From positions 1,837,001 to 1,901,000 of the forward strand of contig NZ_CP033932.1 of NCBI RefSeq assembly GCF_003815975.1: 64,000 nt of DNA, written 5' to 3'. Position 1 is the first letter of the stretch; every line of letters begins with the position of its first letter. Origin of the DNA: Chryseobacterium bernardetii (lineage in GTDB: Bacteria; Bacteroidota; Bacteroidia; Flavobacteriales; Weeksellaceae). The position numbers and the translations under genes are program-made. This document shows positions 25,644-34,440 of the stretch, piece after piece. The notes under the pieces are model-generated. The model made no database searches and was not told the origin of the DNA. It saw nothing but the letters and a program-made list of their open reading frames with translations.

Positions 25644-26936
25644 ATGAAAAAAATTTATACACTATCTGCGGTTTTAGCTGCATTTGCATTGCAGGCTCAG
25701 TTTACAGTTATAGTTCAAACACCGGCAGATTTTAAAGATCAGGACGCTATTCTATATACATTAAACGGTTCAAAAGATATTGTTGTTACTAAAGAACAAA
25801 GTAAGAATAATATATGGACTTTTAAATATCCAAATAAGTATATGGGAATGATGAAAATTTACTTCCCTACAACTAATAACACAGTAAGCTTTATTTCTGA
25901 AAACAAAAATATAAATATTAAACTTGATATTCAGAATAACAAAGTGAAGGATGTTGTTTACCTGGATGAAGCAAATGATCTAATGAGCAGACAACAGGAA
26001 GGTTCTCAAAAGAAAGAACTTATTCTTCCTGCTTTAAGTCAGATTAAAGAATACTATAAAGATAACACAGACTTTGGAAAAGCCCTGAAAACAGAAATTG
26101 ACAGACTTTCCGGTACTTCTACTACTATTGATGGTGCTAAGCACCCGTTTATTGCTTACTATAATACTAACTATAGTAAATTCCTGGGGAACCCTCCAGC
26201 TGGTACTAAAAAACCAGATCAGGATGAAATTATTAACTTTCTGGATAAGTCTAATGATATGCTTGAAAGCTCGTCCTTGCTGAGACCTGTATTAGTAGCT
26301 TATTTAAACTCTGGAGGCAATGCCAATGTGGGAGCTTCAGTAGATAAGCTTTTAGACAGTTTAAAGGTAGAAACTCCAAGAGGCCAAACGGTATTATCTG
26401 AGCTTATTGATATTTTCGATGTTTATCAGATGGATGATTTTAAAACTAAATATCTTGGTCTGGCGAAAAATCTTAAATGTACTATTAATGATAGATTGGC
26501 GTCTACTTTGAAATCAAATGCCAATGTAGAAATGGGAGCAGTATTCCCTAATTATAAATTCCAGTCGCCAACAAATACTACAGTGAAATCAATTCATGAT
26601 GTGAAAGCGGATAAGAAAATTATAGTGTTCTGGTCGTCTACATGTTCACACTGTGAAACTGAACTTCCGAAACTGTTGGAAAAATATAATGATTTAAAAG
26701 CAAAAAATATTCAGGTTATTGCATTGTCTTTAGATGTAGATAAAAACTCTTATTCTAATAAAATTACTGCATTTCCATGGATCAATGATTCGGAATTAAG
26801 AGGCTGGAACAGTAGTTATGTAGATACCTACAATGTTCATGCAACACCGACGTATTTTATTTTAGATGCTAATAACAAGATAATCAATAAACCAGATCAT
26901 GTTGGTAATGTTTTAGAATATTTTAAGCTAAAATAA
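25644..26936 (+). CDS. TlpA/AhpC-type thioredoxin-fold protein (430 aa)
   Basis: Signal peptide MKKIYTLSAVLAAFALQAQ. The long N-terminal part (to about 290) is of the DUF4369-like kind often found ahead of TlpA domains. The C-terminal thioredoxin-like domain contains the redox motif CSHC in VFWSSTCSHCETELPKL and the cis-proline segment NVHATPTYFIL. It is expected to act in the periplasm as a disulfide reductase or isomerase, for example in cytochrome or secreted-protein maturation. It starts 8 bp after the preceding terminator tail. Confidence 0.85.
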   Translation: MKKIYTLSAVLAAFALQAQFTVIVQTPADFKDQDAILYTLNGSKDIVVTKEQSKNNIWTFKYPNKYMGMMKIYFPTTNNTVSFISENKNINIKLDIQNNKVKDVVYLDEANDLMSRQQEGSQKKELILPALSQIKEYYKDNTDFGKALKTEIDRLSGTSTTIDGAKHPFIAYYNTNYSKFLGNPPAGTKKPDQDEIINFLDKSNDMLESSSLLRPVLVAYLNSGGNANVGASVDKLLDSLKVETPRGQTVLSELIDIFDVYQMDDFKTKYLGLAKNLKCTINDRLASTLKSNANVEMGAVFPNYKFQSPTNTTVKSIHDVKADKKIIVFWSSTCSHCETELPKLLEKYNDLKAKNIQVIALSLDVDKNSYSNKITAFPWINDSELRGWNSSYVDTYNVHATPTYFILDANNKIINKPDHVGNVLEYFKLK

Positions 26937-26937
26937 T

Positions 26938-26968
26938 TTTGGAGGTAAAAAATATTTTTCTATATTTG
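26938..26968 (+). promoter_or_regulatory. Promoter of the first tRNA-Met
   Basis: TTTG (26938-26941), 19 bp, TATATTTG (26961-26968) is an exact Bacteroidota housekeeping promoter; the tRNA begins 13 bp later. The TTTG overlaps the last bases after the upstream gene's stop. Confidence 0.8.
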
Positions 26969-26980
26969 CACCACCAAAAC

Positions 26981-27054
26981 GGCGAGGTAGCTCAGTTGGT
27001 TAGAGCGCAGGATTCATAACCCTGAGGTCACGGGTTCAATTCCCGTCTTCGCTA
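26981..27054 (+). tRNA. tRNA-Met (anticodon CAT), copy 1
   Basis: A complete 74-nt cloverleaf without encoded CCA: acceptor stem GGCGAGG / CTTCGCT (G1-U72 wobble), D arm GCTC / GAGC, anticodon loop TTCATAA with CAT, variable loop AGGTC, T arm ACGGG TTCAATT CCCGT. The CAT anticodon could be elongator Met, initiator or the Ile2 tRNA that is modified at C34. The lack of a C1-A72 mismatch and of three G-C pairs in the anticodon stem speaks against the initiator. The sequence is identical to copy 2. Confidence 0.93.
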
Positions 27055-27056
27055 CA

Positions 27057-27098
27057 AAAACCGCAATCATTCATTAATGGTTGCGGTTTTCTTTTTTT
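27057..27098 (+). terminator. Terminator of tRNA copy 1
   Basis: An extended imperfect stem (ACCGCAA tCATT / AATGg TTGCGGT) is followed by TTTTCTTTTTTT. Confidence 0.85.
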
Positions 27099-27266
27099 AT
27101 TCAATCGCTTTCATTTTTTGAAATTGCTTTCACTTATTGTTGGCTGCTCTCCTAATAAAATGGTATTCAAAGGTTTCATTTTATTTTAATTACAGACATA
27201 TTCTATTCTGCCTATTTCATATAAGAGATATTTAAATTTTATTCCCGTTATGAGGATGAAGATGAA

Positions 27267-27370
27267 AATATTTTTCTATATTTGCACCACCAAAACGGCG
27301 AGGTAGCTCAGTTGGTTAGAGCGCAGGATTCATAACCCTGAGGTCACGGGTTCAATTCCCGTCTTCGCTA
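27267..27370 (+). repeat. Duplicated promoter-tRNA cassette
   Basis: From AATATTTTTCTATATTTGCA through the whole tRNA this block repeats the block that starts at 26951. The terminator that follows is also copied with several changes. The -7 box TATATTTG (27277-27284) is kept. The TTTG expected near 27254 is replaced by GGAT, so the second copy has lost the -33 element. Confidence 0.85.
27297..27370 (+). tRNA. tRNA-Met (anticodon CAT), copy 2
   Basis: Identical over all 74 nt to the tRNA at 26981-27054, with the same CAT anticodon and no encoded CCA. It lies 242 bp downstream of copy 1 inside a tandem duplication. Confidence 0.93.
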
Positions 27371-27374
27371 CAAA

Positions 27375-27414
27375 AAAATAGCAATCATTTATTAATGGTT
27401 GCTGTTTTCTTTTA
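27375..27414 (+). terminator. Terminator of tRNA copy 2
   Basis: AAAATAGCAAtCATT / AATGgTTGCTgTTTT is a diverged copy of the first terminator. The changes are partly compensatory (CCGCAA / TTGCGG became TAGCAA / TTGCTG). Confidence 0.8.
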
Positions 27415-27576
27415 TACAATTATTTTTCTCAGTTACTTTTGTTTATTGTCCTTATTATTCTTAGAAAATGTTACCCGGAAATTTGCTTTATTTGATTATT
27501 AAAGTCAGACTAAAAATATTCCTGGTACTATGTGATGTATATTTCCTCCGGATAGAATAGTAAAGAAAGGGTATAT

Positions 27577-27612
27577 AAAAAAGCCGTTCCCTTAAGTTAA
27601 GAAACGGCATCT
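27577..27612 (-). terminator. Terminator of the exporter operon (minus strand)
   Basis: On the minus strand GCCGTT-TCTT / AAGG-GAACGGC is followed by TTTTTTA. It lies 19 bp after the stop of the HlyD-type gene and marks the end of the minus-strand RiPP block. Confidence 0.8.
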
Positions 27613-27630
27613 TTTATTCATAAGCTTTGG

Positions 27631-28929
27631 TTAAGCCTGATAGCCCAACAGCTTTCTTATCTGATAGAAGAATCTTTCAATAAGTCTTAAGTCTTGAGTT
27701 ACAATCTCAGCACTTCCTCTCAGCTCTTTATCAAATTTCAGATTTTTATTATAGCTTGTTTTTAATCCTTTTGGCAGAACCACATCTACATAATAATTTC
27801 CTTTGTCGTCCGGAATAAGTGATATATTCTGAACTTTTCCTTCTACAATTCCATATTCCTGGAAACGGTAGTTATCCAGTTTGATTAATACTTTTTCTCC
27901 AGGAATGATCTTTCCGGAGTTTACAGTAGGAACAGACATTCTGCCTACTAACTTCTCCTTATTTTTAGGAAGAATGGATATAATAGGTTCACCTGCTTTT
28001 ACGAACTGATTTTCGCCAAAAAACTGCTGAAAGCTGGCAACACCATCCGTAGATGAAATAACAAGGTAATTTTGCTCCCAAAGTTTTAGGGCTTTTCTTA
28101 GCTGTTCAAAAAGCTGAAGGGTTTGGGACGAATAATTGATTTTGTCTTTTTCAGTATTAATTACTGTACCGCTTTTGGTTTTGTTAAGATTTGAAATTCC
28201 TTCCTCAGCCTGGGAAATAGAAATATTAATGTTTTCAAGGTTCTGTTGAGCCTGAATATATTTGATCTTTTCACTCTCAAGTTCCATGGCCGAAATTACA
28301 CCCTGATTGAAAAGTTCCTGATATCGCTGAAAGTTTTTCCGGGTAAGATCATACTTAGCCGATTCCAGGTTTTTTTGCTGTTTCAAAGTGGCAATTCTAG
28401 CTCTGGATTCAGATAAACTTAGGTTGGTTGCAAGATTTTCCGGTGCATAAGGCTGCAATCTTGTGAAAAGCTCTTCATCCTGAAATGCTTTTGCAAAACT
28501 GTTGTAATCTCCCTGCAGTTCACCCAGCTTATATCTTGAAGTTTGAGCAATAGGGAAAGAACTGAGTTGATTAGGTGATATAGAATCTACCAGTTCTTTT
28601 AATGCTATAACATCTTTATAATTGGCAGCTGATAACATCACCATCAGTAGCTGGTCTTTCTTTACTTCCTGATGATCTTTAATGAATATTTTCTCGATCT
28701 TGGAGTTGATTCTCGCTTCTAATTTTTCCGGCGGATTTTGAGAGGTCACTATAATAGGAGCCGGTACAAATTCCGGATATTTTATAATATAACTCATAAC
28801 AAAAATGAGCAGGATAATTACGAATATAAGGGTGTTTCCCCAACGGATCATCCAATTAGGTGGTTGGGTAAGAATATCCTGTACACTTTCCGAACGAAGT
28901 TCAATATTGTCTAAAACGTCTTCTTTCAT
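27631..28929 (-). CDS. HlyD-family membrane fusion protein
   Basis: 432 residues. There is one N-terminal membrane span (about residues 33-52, NTLIFVIILLIFVMSYII), then a lipoyl-like half (KLEARINSKIEKIFIKDHQE), a long coiled coil (about 150-265) and a C-terminal beta-barrel half (PGEKVLIKLDNYRFQEYGIV). Such adaptors link an inner-membrane ABC exporter to an outer-membrane channel. Here it is the last gene of the block and follows the C39-peptidase ABC exporter by 75 bp. No TolC-type gene is present, so an outer-membrane channel must be supplied from elsewhere. Confidence 0.9.
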   Translation of the reverse strand: MKEDVLDNIELRSESVQDILTQPPNWMIRWGNTLIFVIILLIFVMSYIIKYPEFVPAPIIVTSQNPPEKLEARINSKIEKIFIKDHQEVKKDQLLMVMLSAANYKDVIALKELVDSISPNQLSSFPIAQTSRYKLGELQGDYNSFAKAFQDEELFTRLQPYAPENLATNLSLSESRARIATLKQQKNLESAKYDLTRKNFQRYQELFNQGVISAMELESEKIKYIQAQQNLENINISISQAEEGISNLNKTKSGTVINTEKDKINYSSQTLQLFEQLRKALKLWEQNYLVISSTDGVASFQQFFGENQFVKAGEPIISILPKNKEKLVGRMSVPTVNSGKIIPGEKVLIKLDNYRFQEYGIVEGKVQNISLIPDDKGNYYVDVVLPKGLKTSYNKNLKFDKELRGSAEIVTQDLRLIERFFYQIRKLLGYQA

Positions 28930-29004
28930 TGTTTTCTGATCAATTTCTCCTCTTTTTAGAGAAGCATTTAAGTTAGGTTAAATTTCAGTTTCCTGACGAC
29001 GGCA

Positions 29005-31197
29005 TTAATTTCCTAGTTCAAGCTGATTTCTTACCAATCGGTAATATTCTCCGCGCAGGTCTACCAATTCGGCATGGCTGCCTTCTTCTACAACTTTTCC
29101 TCTATCCAGTACAATAATCTTATCGGCATGTTTTACTGTAGAAAGTCTGTGGGCAATAACCACTGCAGTTTTACCCTTAAAGAACTGTTCAAGGTTTTCC
29201 ATAATGATTTTCTCATTATTGGCATCCAGTGCAGAGGTAGCTTCATCGAATAAAATATATTCAGGAGATTTATAAACGGCCCTGGCGATAAAAAGCCTTT
29301 GTTTTTGTCCACCGCTTACTCCAACGCCTTCATTTCCGATTTTTGTATTATAACTTAACGGAAGGCCTTCCACAAATTCTTTGATATTAGCTATTTCTAC
29401 TGCGCGTCTTAGCTTCTTTTTATCGATGTGATCTTCACCAACGGCTATATTGTTGGCAATCGTATCATTAAATACATATCCTTCCTGCATTACAACTCCG
29501 CAATGATCTCTCCAGAATCTTGGAGAAATATTCTTCAATGAAGTATTCCCTATTTTGATGTCTCCCTGGTCCGGGTCATAAAATTTCATCAGAAGTTTCA
29601 ATAGGGTAGTTTTTCCACTTCCACTGGCTCCCACAATTGCTGTAGTCTTCTGATAAGGAATCGTAAGACTTAGGTTTTCAAATACAGGAACATCCGAGCC
29701 AATATATCTGAATGACATGTCAGTAATTTCTATATCTCTTTTAGGGATTTCCATAGCATATTGTTCATCTTTATTTTCTTCATCTTCCTTATCATGAATT
29801 TCACCTAATCTTTCAAGAGATATTTTGGCATCCTGAGTTTGTTTTATGAAGTCAATAAGCTGAAGAAGCGGGCTGTTCAGCTGTCCGATGATATATTGAA
29901 CAGAAAGCATCATCCCCAGAGTTAAGTTTCCGCTTAATACTAATTTTGCAGACAGGAAACTTACCAGAATATCTTTCATTTGGTTAATGAAGTTTCCTCC
30001 TACAGACTGCCACTGTTCTAAAGACAGGGATTTTATTCTGATTTTAAATAATTTTACCTGAAGGAATTCCCAATCCCATCTTTTTTGCTTTTCAGCATTA
30101 TGCATTTTTATTTCCTGCATCCCGTTGATAAGCTCAATTACTTTACTCTGTTCCTGAGAAACCTGGGAAAACCTTTTGTAATCAAGTTCTTTTCTTTTTT
30201 TCAGGAAGAAACTGATCCATCCGATATAAGCTATTGCTCCTATAAGATAAACAATGAAAAGTCTGTAATCATAAAACAGGAGTACAATACTGAAGATAAT
30301 CAGATTGACTAATGAAAACAGGGTATTTAATGAAGAACTCGTAAGGAGTTGTTCTATTCTATGATGATCATTAATTCTCTGCATAATATCCCCGGTCATT
30401 CTGGTATCAAAGAAGCTGATGGGAAGTTTCATCAGTTTGATAAAGAAATCAGAAATAATGGAAATGTTGATTCTTGCAGAAAGATGGAGAAGAATCCAGC
30501 TTCGGATAGTCTCAATACCCATTCTGCCGAAGAACAGCATAATCTGTGCAAGAAGGACAAGATAAATAAAGTTGATATCCTGGTTCTGTATTCCGACGTC
30601 TACAATACTCTGGGTAAGAAACGGGAAAACCAATGACAGTAAACTTCCCGCGAGAAGACCTACGGCCAGTTGAATAACAAGTGATTTGTATTTAAAAAGA
30701 TATTTGGAAAGAAAAGAAAAGCTGGCTTTACTTTCTTCATTGTCAAATTCAGTTTGAAAGAATGCCGGTGTTGTTTCCAGTATAAGGGCTATTCCTTCCT
30801 CAGTGTTTTCGTTGGCATTTTCGCCGATCCAGGCTTTGATAAATTCTTCCGGGTTATAGGTGATTAATCCGTAACTGGGATCAGAGATATATACCTTGTT
30901 ATTTTTGTCAACTTTATAAACAACTACAAAGTGGTTTTTATTCCAGTGTACAATACATGGAAGCGGAACTTCTTCTACGAGAGTTTTAAAGTCGACCTGA
31001 ACGCCCAGTGAGCGGAAGCCAAGATTTTCTGCTGCATCACTTAATCCAAGAAGGCTGCTTCCTTCACGGGTAGTTTCAGAAAGAGCCCGTATTTGTTGCA
31101 GGGATATACTTTTACCGTAATATTTACTTACAATTCTAAGACATGTAGGTCCACAGTCTTTAGTGTCTGGTTGTTTATAAAAAGGGAATTTTTTCAA
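29005..31197 (-). CDS. Peptidase-containing ABC exporter (C39, bacteriocin/RiPP type)
   Basis: 730 residues in three parts. Residues 1-150 are an active-looking C39 peptidase: C15 in DTKDCGPTC, His in IVHWNKNHFVVVY and Asp in YISDPSYG. Then comes a six-span ABC membrane domain (about 165-440), and a nucleotide-binding domain with Walker A VGASGSGKTTLL, signature VSGGQKQRL and Walker B YILFDEATSALD. Family knowledge: these proteins cut leaders after GG-type sites and export the core. It is the only peptide exporter in the window and lies directly after a GG-leader peptide gene. Confidence 0.95.
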   Translation of the reverse strand: MKKFPFYKQPDTKDCGPTCLRIVSKYYGKSISLQQIRALSETTREGSSLLGLSDAAENLGFRSLGVQVDFKTLVEEVPLPCIVHWNKNHFVVVYKVDKNNKVYISDPSYGLITYNPEEFIKAWIGENANENTEEGIALILETTPAFFQTEFDNEESKASFSFLSKYLFKYKSLVIQLAVGLLAGSLLSLVFPFLTQSIVDVGIQNQDINFIYLVLLAQIMLFFGRMGIETIRSWILLHLSARINISIISDFFIKLMKLPISFFDTRMTGDIMQRINDHHRIEQLLTSSSLNTLFSLVNLIIFSIVLLFYDYRLFIVYLIGAIAYIGWISFFLKKRKELDYKRFSQVSQEQSKVIELINGMQEIKMHNAEKQKRWDWEFLQVKLFKIRIKSLSLEQWQSVGGNFINQMKDILVSFLSAKLVLSGNLTLGMMLSVQYIIGQLNSPLLQLIDFIKQTQDAKISLERLGEIHDKEDEENKDEQYAMEIPKRDIEITDMSFRYIGSDVPVFENLSLTIPYQKTTAIVGASGSGKTTLLKLLMKFYDPDQGDIKIGNTSLKNISPRFWRDHCGVVMQEGYVFNDTIANNIAVGEDHIDKKKLRRAVEIANIKEFVEGLPLSYNTKIGNEGVGVSGGQKQRLFIARAVYKSPEYILFDEATSALDANNEKIIMENLEQFFKGKTAVVIAHRLSTVKHADKIIVLDRGKVVEEGSHAELVDLRGEYYRLVRNQLELGN

Positions 31198-31291
31198 AAC
31201 TAATAATCATTATAAAATGCCGTCATATGCTGACGACATTTTTACTTTATTCAATATTATAATTCAATGAAATGGTTGGCTAGTAATAGCA

Positions 31292-31444
31292 TCATTTGTT
31301 ACATGCATCTATAGCATCTTCTTTAGGTGCATTGATCTTAGATTCACAATAGCTCGCTTCACTTTGAATTCTAGCACATTCCTGAGTGATACCACCTTTC
31401 AGTGTTCTTAGGCTTTCTCTTGAAAGTTCTTTTAGATTTTTCAT
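31292..31444 (-). CDS. Double-glycine-leader peptide with three cysteines (50 aa)
   Basis: The leader is MKNLKELSRESLRTLKGG, with the classic hydrophobic positions -12 (L7), -7 (L12) and -4 (L15) before G17-G18. The 32-residue core starts ITQECARIQSEASYCES and ends DAIDACNK, with cysteines at 23, 33 and 48. It lies between the VKOR-thioredoxin gene and the C39 exporter gene on the same strand, a natural position for an exported peptide. Three cysteines allow one disulfide plus a free thiol, or an intermolecular bond. It could be a bacteriocin or signal peptide; no modification enzyme for it is obvious. Confidence 0.8.
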   Translation of the reverse strand: MKNLKELSRESLRTLKGGITQECARIQSEASYCESKINAPKEDAIDACNK

Positions 31445-31540
31445 AATAAATAGTTTTTGGTTTACCTACTCTTTTAATAGCTTTTCGGATACCGCTTTTG
31501 TTTTTCCTAAGATAGTGAATTTCTGAATCACTGGTTATGA

Positions 31541-33049
31541 TTAAATTTCTTCGTCTTCTATTAATTCATCAATAAAGAATACAATATCTTCTCTGTCATA
31601 CTTTTCAGGAAACTGATAACCGTTAATTACCAGGATTGGGGTAAAGTTAAGCCCTGCATTGTTATTTTCCACTGTCATTTGGGTCAGCGGATTTAAATTT
31701 TCTGATGTAGGAACTCCTCCGGAAAGAATATTGATTTTGTTTTCATCCCTTGTTTCAAACCATTCTTCTACAGCGTGCAGGAATTCTTTTTCCGGTTTAT
31801 TGTTGTAGATGTAGGTAAGATCCGAGATCAAAGTATTGTATTTTTCATTAGATCTTTCAGGGGTATAATTGAACCTCATTTGTAAGGAAATGTCATCAGG
31901 ATATTTTTTTAAAAGACTTTCTGCCAGTTTATGACCATCTTTACAGAAACCACAGTAAGGATTGGAAATAATAGAAATACGAAGTCTGGCATCCTTTTTA
32001 CCCACTGAAAATGTTTCAGTATCCTGAAACTCTATTTTATCTTTTTCTAACAACTGACTTTTAAACAGTTCATAATTTCTTTTGAATCTAAGGTTTTTAG
32101 CATTGCTTTTCTGAAGTTCCTCTTTTTGCCCAAGCAGGGTATTGAAATACATTACTGCCGAAAAAATAAGCGCCCATAAAATAATCATAAGTAAAAGAGC
32201 ACCTACTCCAAAAGTAAGATTCTGGAAAAAGATAGTACTGATAACTAATTGCCCAACCAGAATGGAAATAATTAGTAAGCAAACTCTACAAAATGTCTTT
32301 TCAACAAAGGCCTGGATGTAAAGAGAGTAGCCAATAGCCAGTATAGAAACAAATGTAAAACCTTTTACGATATAAGCTGTAGCTGGTAAAAATAATCCTA
32401 ACACAGCAAGCCCGGTGAAGTAAATTAATGAAAAGTCTGAAAACTTTAATCCCAAAATACTGGTCTTATCCTGCTTAATGATTCTGTCACAGGAGTTTGC
32501 TGTTTGGGCTGCAGGAGAAGCTCCACAAATACTTCCTATAACAGTAGATGTATTTCCGAATTTCTGATTGAATAGTTCCAATGAAATATAAACTCCTGCT
32601 AATGAAAGAAGATTAAAGATAGCTTCAAGCGGTTCCTGATAAATAAAAGAATAGATCAGGATTACGGCAAAAATAGCATATAAAACAGGTTTGAAATTGA
32701 AAGCTGTTTTATTTTCTACATTTTCAGTCTTTTCAAACAGCAGAACAAAGTCTGTAGAATTTTTGTAAAGCTCCTCTCTATCTAATGTTTTTGCCTTTTC
32801 AGAATATACAGCATAATGGCTTCCTGATTTTTTTACCAATGAAAATGCATTGTCAACAATGGCGATAAATTCTTCAGGAAGTTCATCCCAGTATTCTTTA
32901 TCAAGCTGATAAGCATCGTTTTTTACTCCCAAAAAGTTTAATGTATCGCTGAAAGCCAGCGCAGAGGGGTAGTTGGGATGAGAATTAAACTGGAAAATAA
33001 ATTCCTGTTTATCAAGTTTTAGGTAGTTAATTAGTTTATCAAAAATCAT
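31541..33049 (-). CDS. VKOR-thioredoxin fusion with degenerate C39-like N-terminus
   Basis: 502 residues. Residues 1-108 align in outline with the C39 domain of the neighbouring exporter (NSHPNYPSALAFSDTLNFLG ... GSHYAVYSEKAKTL), but the catalytic Cys is absent. Residues about 120-300 are a VKOR four-helix membrane domain with C175/C187 and the quinone-reactive pair C254/C257 (FCRVC). Residues about 345-500 are a DsbA/thioredoxin domain with C366-G-F-C369. Known VKOR-Dsb fusions oxidise periplasmic thiols and pass electrons to quinone. The counterpart in the second locus is split into two genes (55943 and 56790). Confidence 0.88.
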   Translation of the reverse strand: MIFDKLINYLKLDKQEFIFQFNSHPNYPSALAFSDTLNFLGVKNDAYQLDKEYWDELPEEFIAIVDNAFSLVKKSGSHYAVYSEKAKTLDREELYKNSTDFVLLFEKTENVENKTAFNFKPVLYAIFAVILIYSFIYQEPLEAIFNLLSLAGVYISLELFNQKFGNTSTVIGSICGASPAAQTANSCDRIIKQDKTSILGLKFSDFSLIYFTGLAVLGLFLPATAYIVKGFTFVSILAIGYSLYIQAFVEKTFCRVCLLIISILVGQLVISTIFFQNLTFGVGALLLMIILWALIFSAVMYFNTLLGQKEELQKSNAKNLRFKRNYELFKSQLLEKDKIEFQDTETFSVGKKDARLRISIISNPYCGFCKDGHKLAESLLKKYPDDISLQMRFNYTPERSNEKYNTLISDLTYIYNNKPEKEFLHAVEEWFETRDENKINILSGGVPTSENLNPLTQMTVENNNAGLNFTPILVINGYQFPEKYDREDIVFFIDELIEDEEI

Positions 33050-33357
33050 ATTAATATTTTCATCTAAAATACACAGATGTTTTAAATTAACAAAAATATT
33101 TTTCTTTTATTAGTGAGATATAACAGGTGATTGATAGATATGGTTTGAATTTCAATATTTTATTCTGAGGTCCCCGGTTAGAAAAAGTGTTTTTATGTTG
33201 GATAAAATAAATCTGAAGTAAAATATTCAAATAGAAGTTTTTGTTGATGTGCATTCCATTTTCCCACAGATGATATAGAAAGGTTTTCATGGTTAATGTT
33301 TACATTCATAATTAGCACATCTGTGGGATTGGAATACTCTATTTGTGTTCTTACCTT
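33050..33357. other. Gap between gwsS and the VKOR fusion gene (about 300 bp)
   Basis: AT-rich sequence. A 67-codon minus-strand frame (33087-33290) has a composition like random AT-rich DNA and no homologous slot in the second locus, so I do not call it. A promoter for the VKOR-exporter part is plausible here. Confidence 0.35.
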
Positions 33358-34440
33358 TTAATTTGAGATATTTTCCATATTATAGTGTTCCATAGCCTTT
33401 TGTTTCAAAGGGCTTTCACTCCAGTCTTCCCAGGTGCAGGTATATGGATCATATCCGCATTTTAAAGGTTTTGAAATGTCAAGGTTCTCTTTATTCTTGT
33501 GGGTTCTTTGTGTAAAAGCTCGGCAATCAGTACATATATATCGAAACTCACAATCTTTACAAATTTCTATTTTATCCTTAGTGAGGTTCCAATATTTTTT
33601 GAAATCACTTTTTATTAGAATCTCTTCAAGACTGGATTGATGGATATTTCCAAATTTTTCCGGCATTAAAGGGCAGTTCTTTATATTACCGTTTATATCA
33701 ATTCCCATTTTTTTGTGTAAACAGGAATTATGATTAATTGCTTCAAGAACTTTTGGAAGATTGGTATTGAAATATTTTAGATCTACTTTTCCGCAGGCGG
33801 ATATTTTGAGGTTTTCATGGTTAAAGTTTATAGTAAATCTAAATATTTCTCTTGTCTTAAAAGGGGACTCTGGGCAATTGTAAAAAACGAAATTATAAAT
33901 TCTTGTAGTTGTTTGGTTCAGAGTTTGAAAAAACTCCTTATCTAAGGCATTATGAAAAGGGGCGTATATTTCTATACCTTCTAAAACAGAACCTTTAAAC
34001 TTACTGTCGATATCCTGATACTCTTCAAGAGAAAGCTCCTTAGTACAATAAATCACTAAATGCTTTACACCTAAGTTGTTTATAGAACTTTTTATCCTGT
34101 CAAGAATAAGGATATTATCAATTTCAATAAAAATATTTGATATCTTGTTTGCTTCTTGGAACTGATAGGATAATGGAAGGAAATTTCTATCCCAATCTCC
34201 ATTTGTTATAAAACCATATTCTTTTTCAAGCAGAAAGTCTATATATTCATGAACAATTTCTTTAGATTCAGTATCATAATTCTCTAAGATATTTTCAATG
34301 GAATCGTTTTTCAGGTCCTCAATAATATCATATAATTCCAAAGGGTAAAGATCAGATACCTTTCTCTGCAGATCAGAGATCAAGATTCTTCCGGCACCTT
34401 TGGTGATTAAAATATTACTGAACAGGTTAAAATATCTCAT
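33358..34440 (-). CDS. gwsS: Grasp-with-spasm SPASM-domain protein GwsS, copy 1
   Basis: 360 residues. The C-terminal half carries a full SPASM-like cysteine set: C216, C240, C256, C294, C297, C303, C306, C328 and C335, with GIDINGNIKNC and ICKDCEFRYICTDC as landmarks. The N-terminal half lacks the CxxxCxxC radical-SAM motif (only C132 and C189 occur there), as I recall for the grasp-with-spasm SPASM family. It should bind auxiliary iron-sulfur clusters but cannot make a SAM radical in the usual way. It overlaps the 61-aa gene by 4 bp, which in turn overlaps gwsG: one translationally coupled unit. Confidence 0.85.
   Translation of the reverse strand: MRYFNLFSNILITKGAGRILISDLQRKVSDLYPLELYDIIEDLKNDSIENILENYDTESKEIVHEYIDFLLEKEYGFITNGDWDRNFLPLSYQFQEANKISNIFIEIDNILILDRIKSSINNLGVKHLVIYCTKELSLEEYQDIDSKFKGSVLEGIEIYAPFHNALDKEFFQTLNQTTTRIYNFVFYNCPESPFKTREIFRFTINFNHENLKISACGKVDLKYFNTNLPKVLEAINHNSCLHKKMGIDINGNIKNCPLMPEKFGNIHQSSLEEILIKSDFKKYWNLTKDKIEICKDCEFRYICTDCRAFTQRTHKNKENLDISKPLKCGYDPYTCTWEDWSESPLKQKAMEHYNMENISN

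Noticed and set aside
33087..33290. 67-codon minus-strand frame between gwsS and the VKOR fusion gene
   Set aside because: Composition is like random AT-rich DNA, there is no leader or motif, and no equivalent exists in the second locus.
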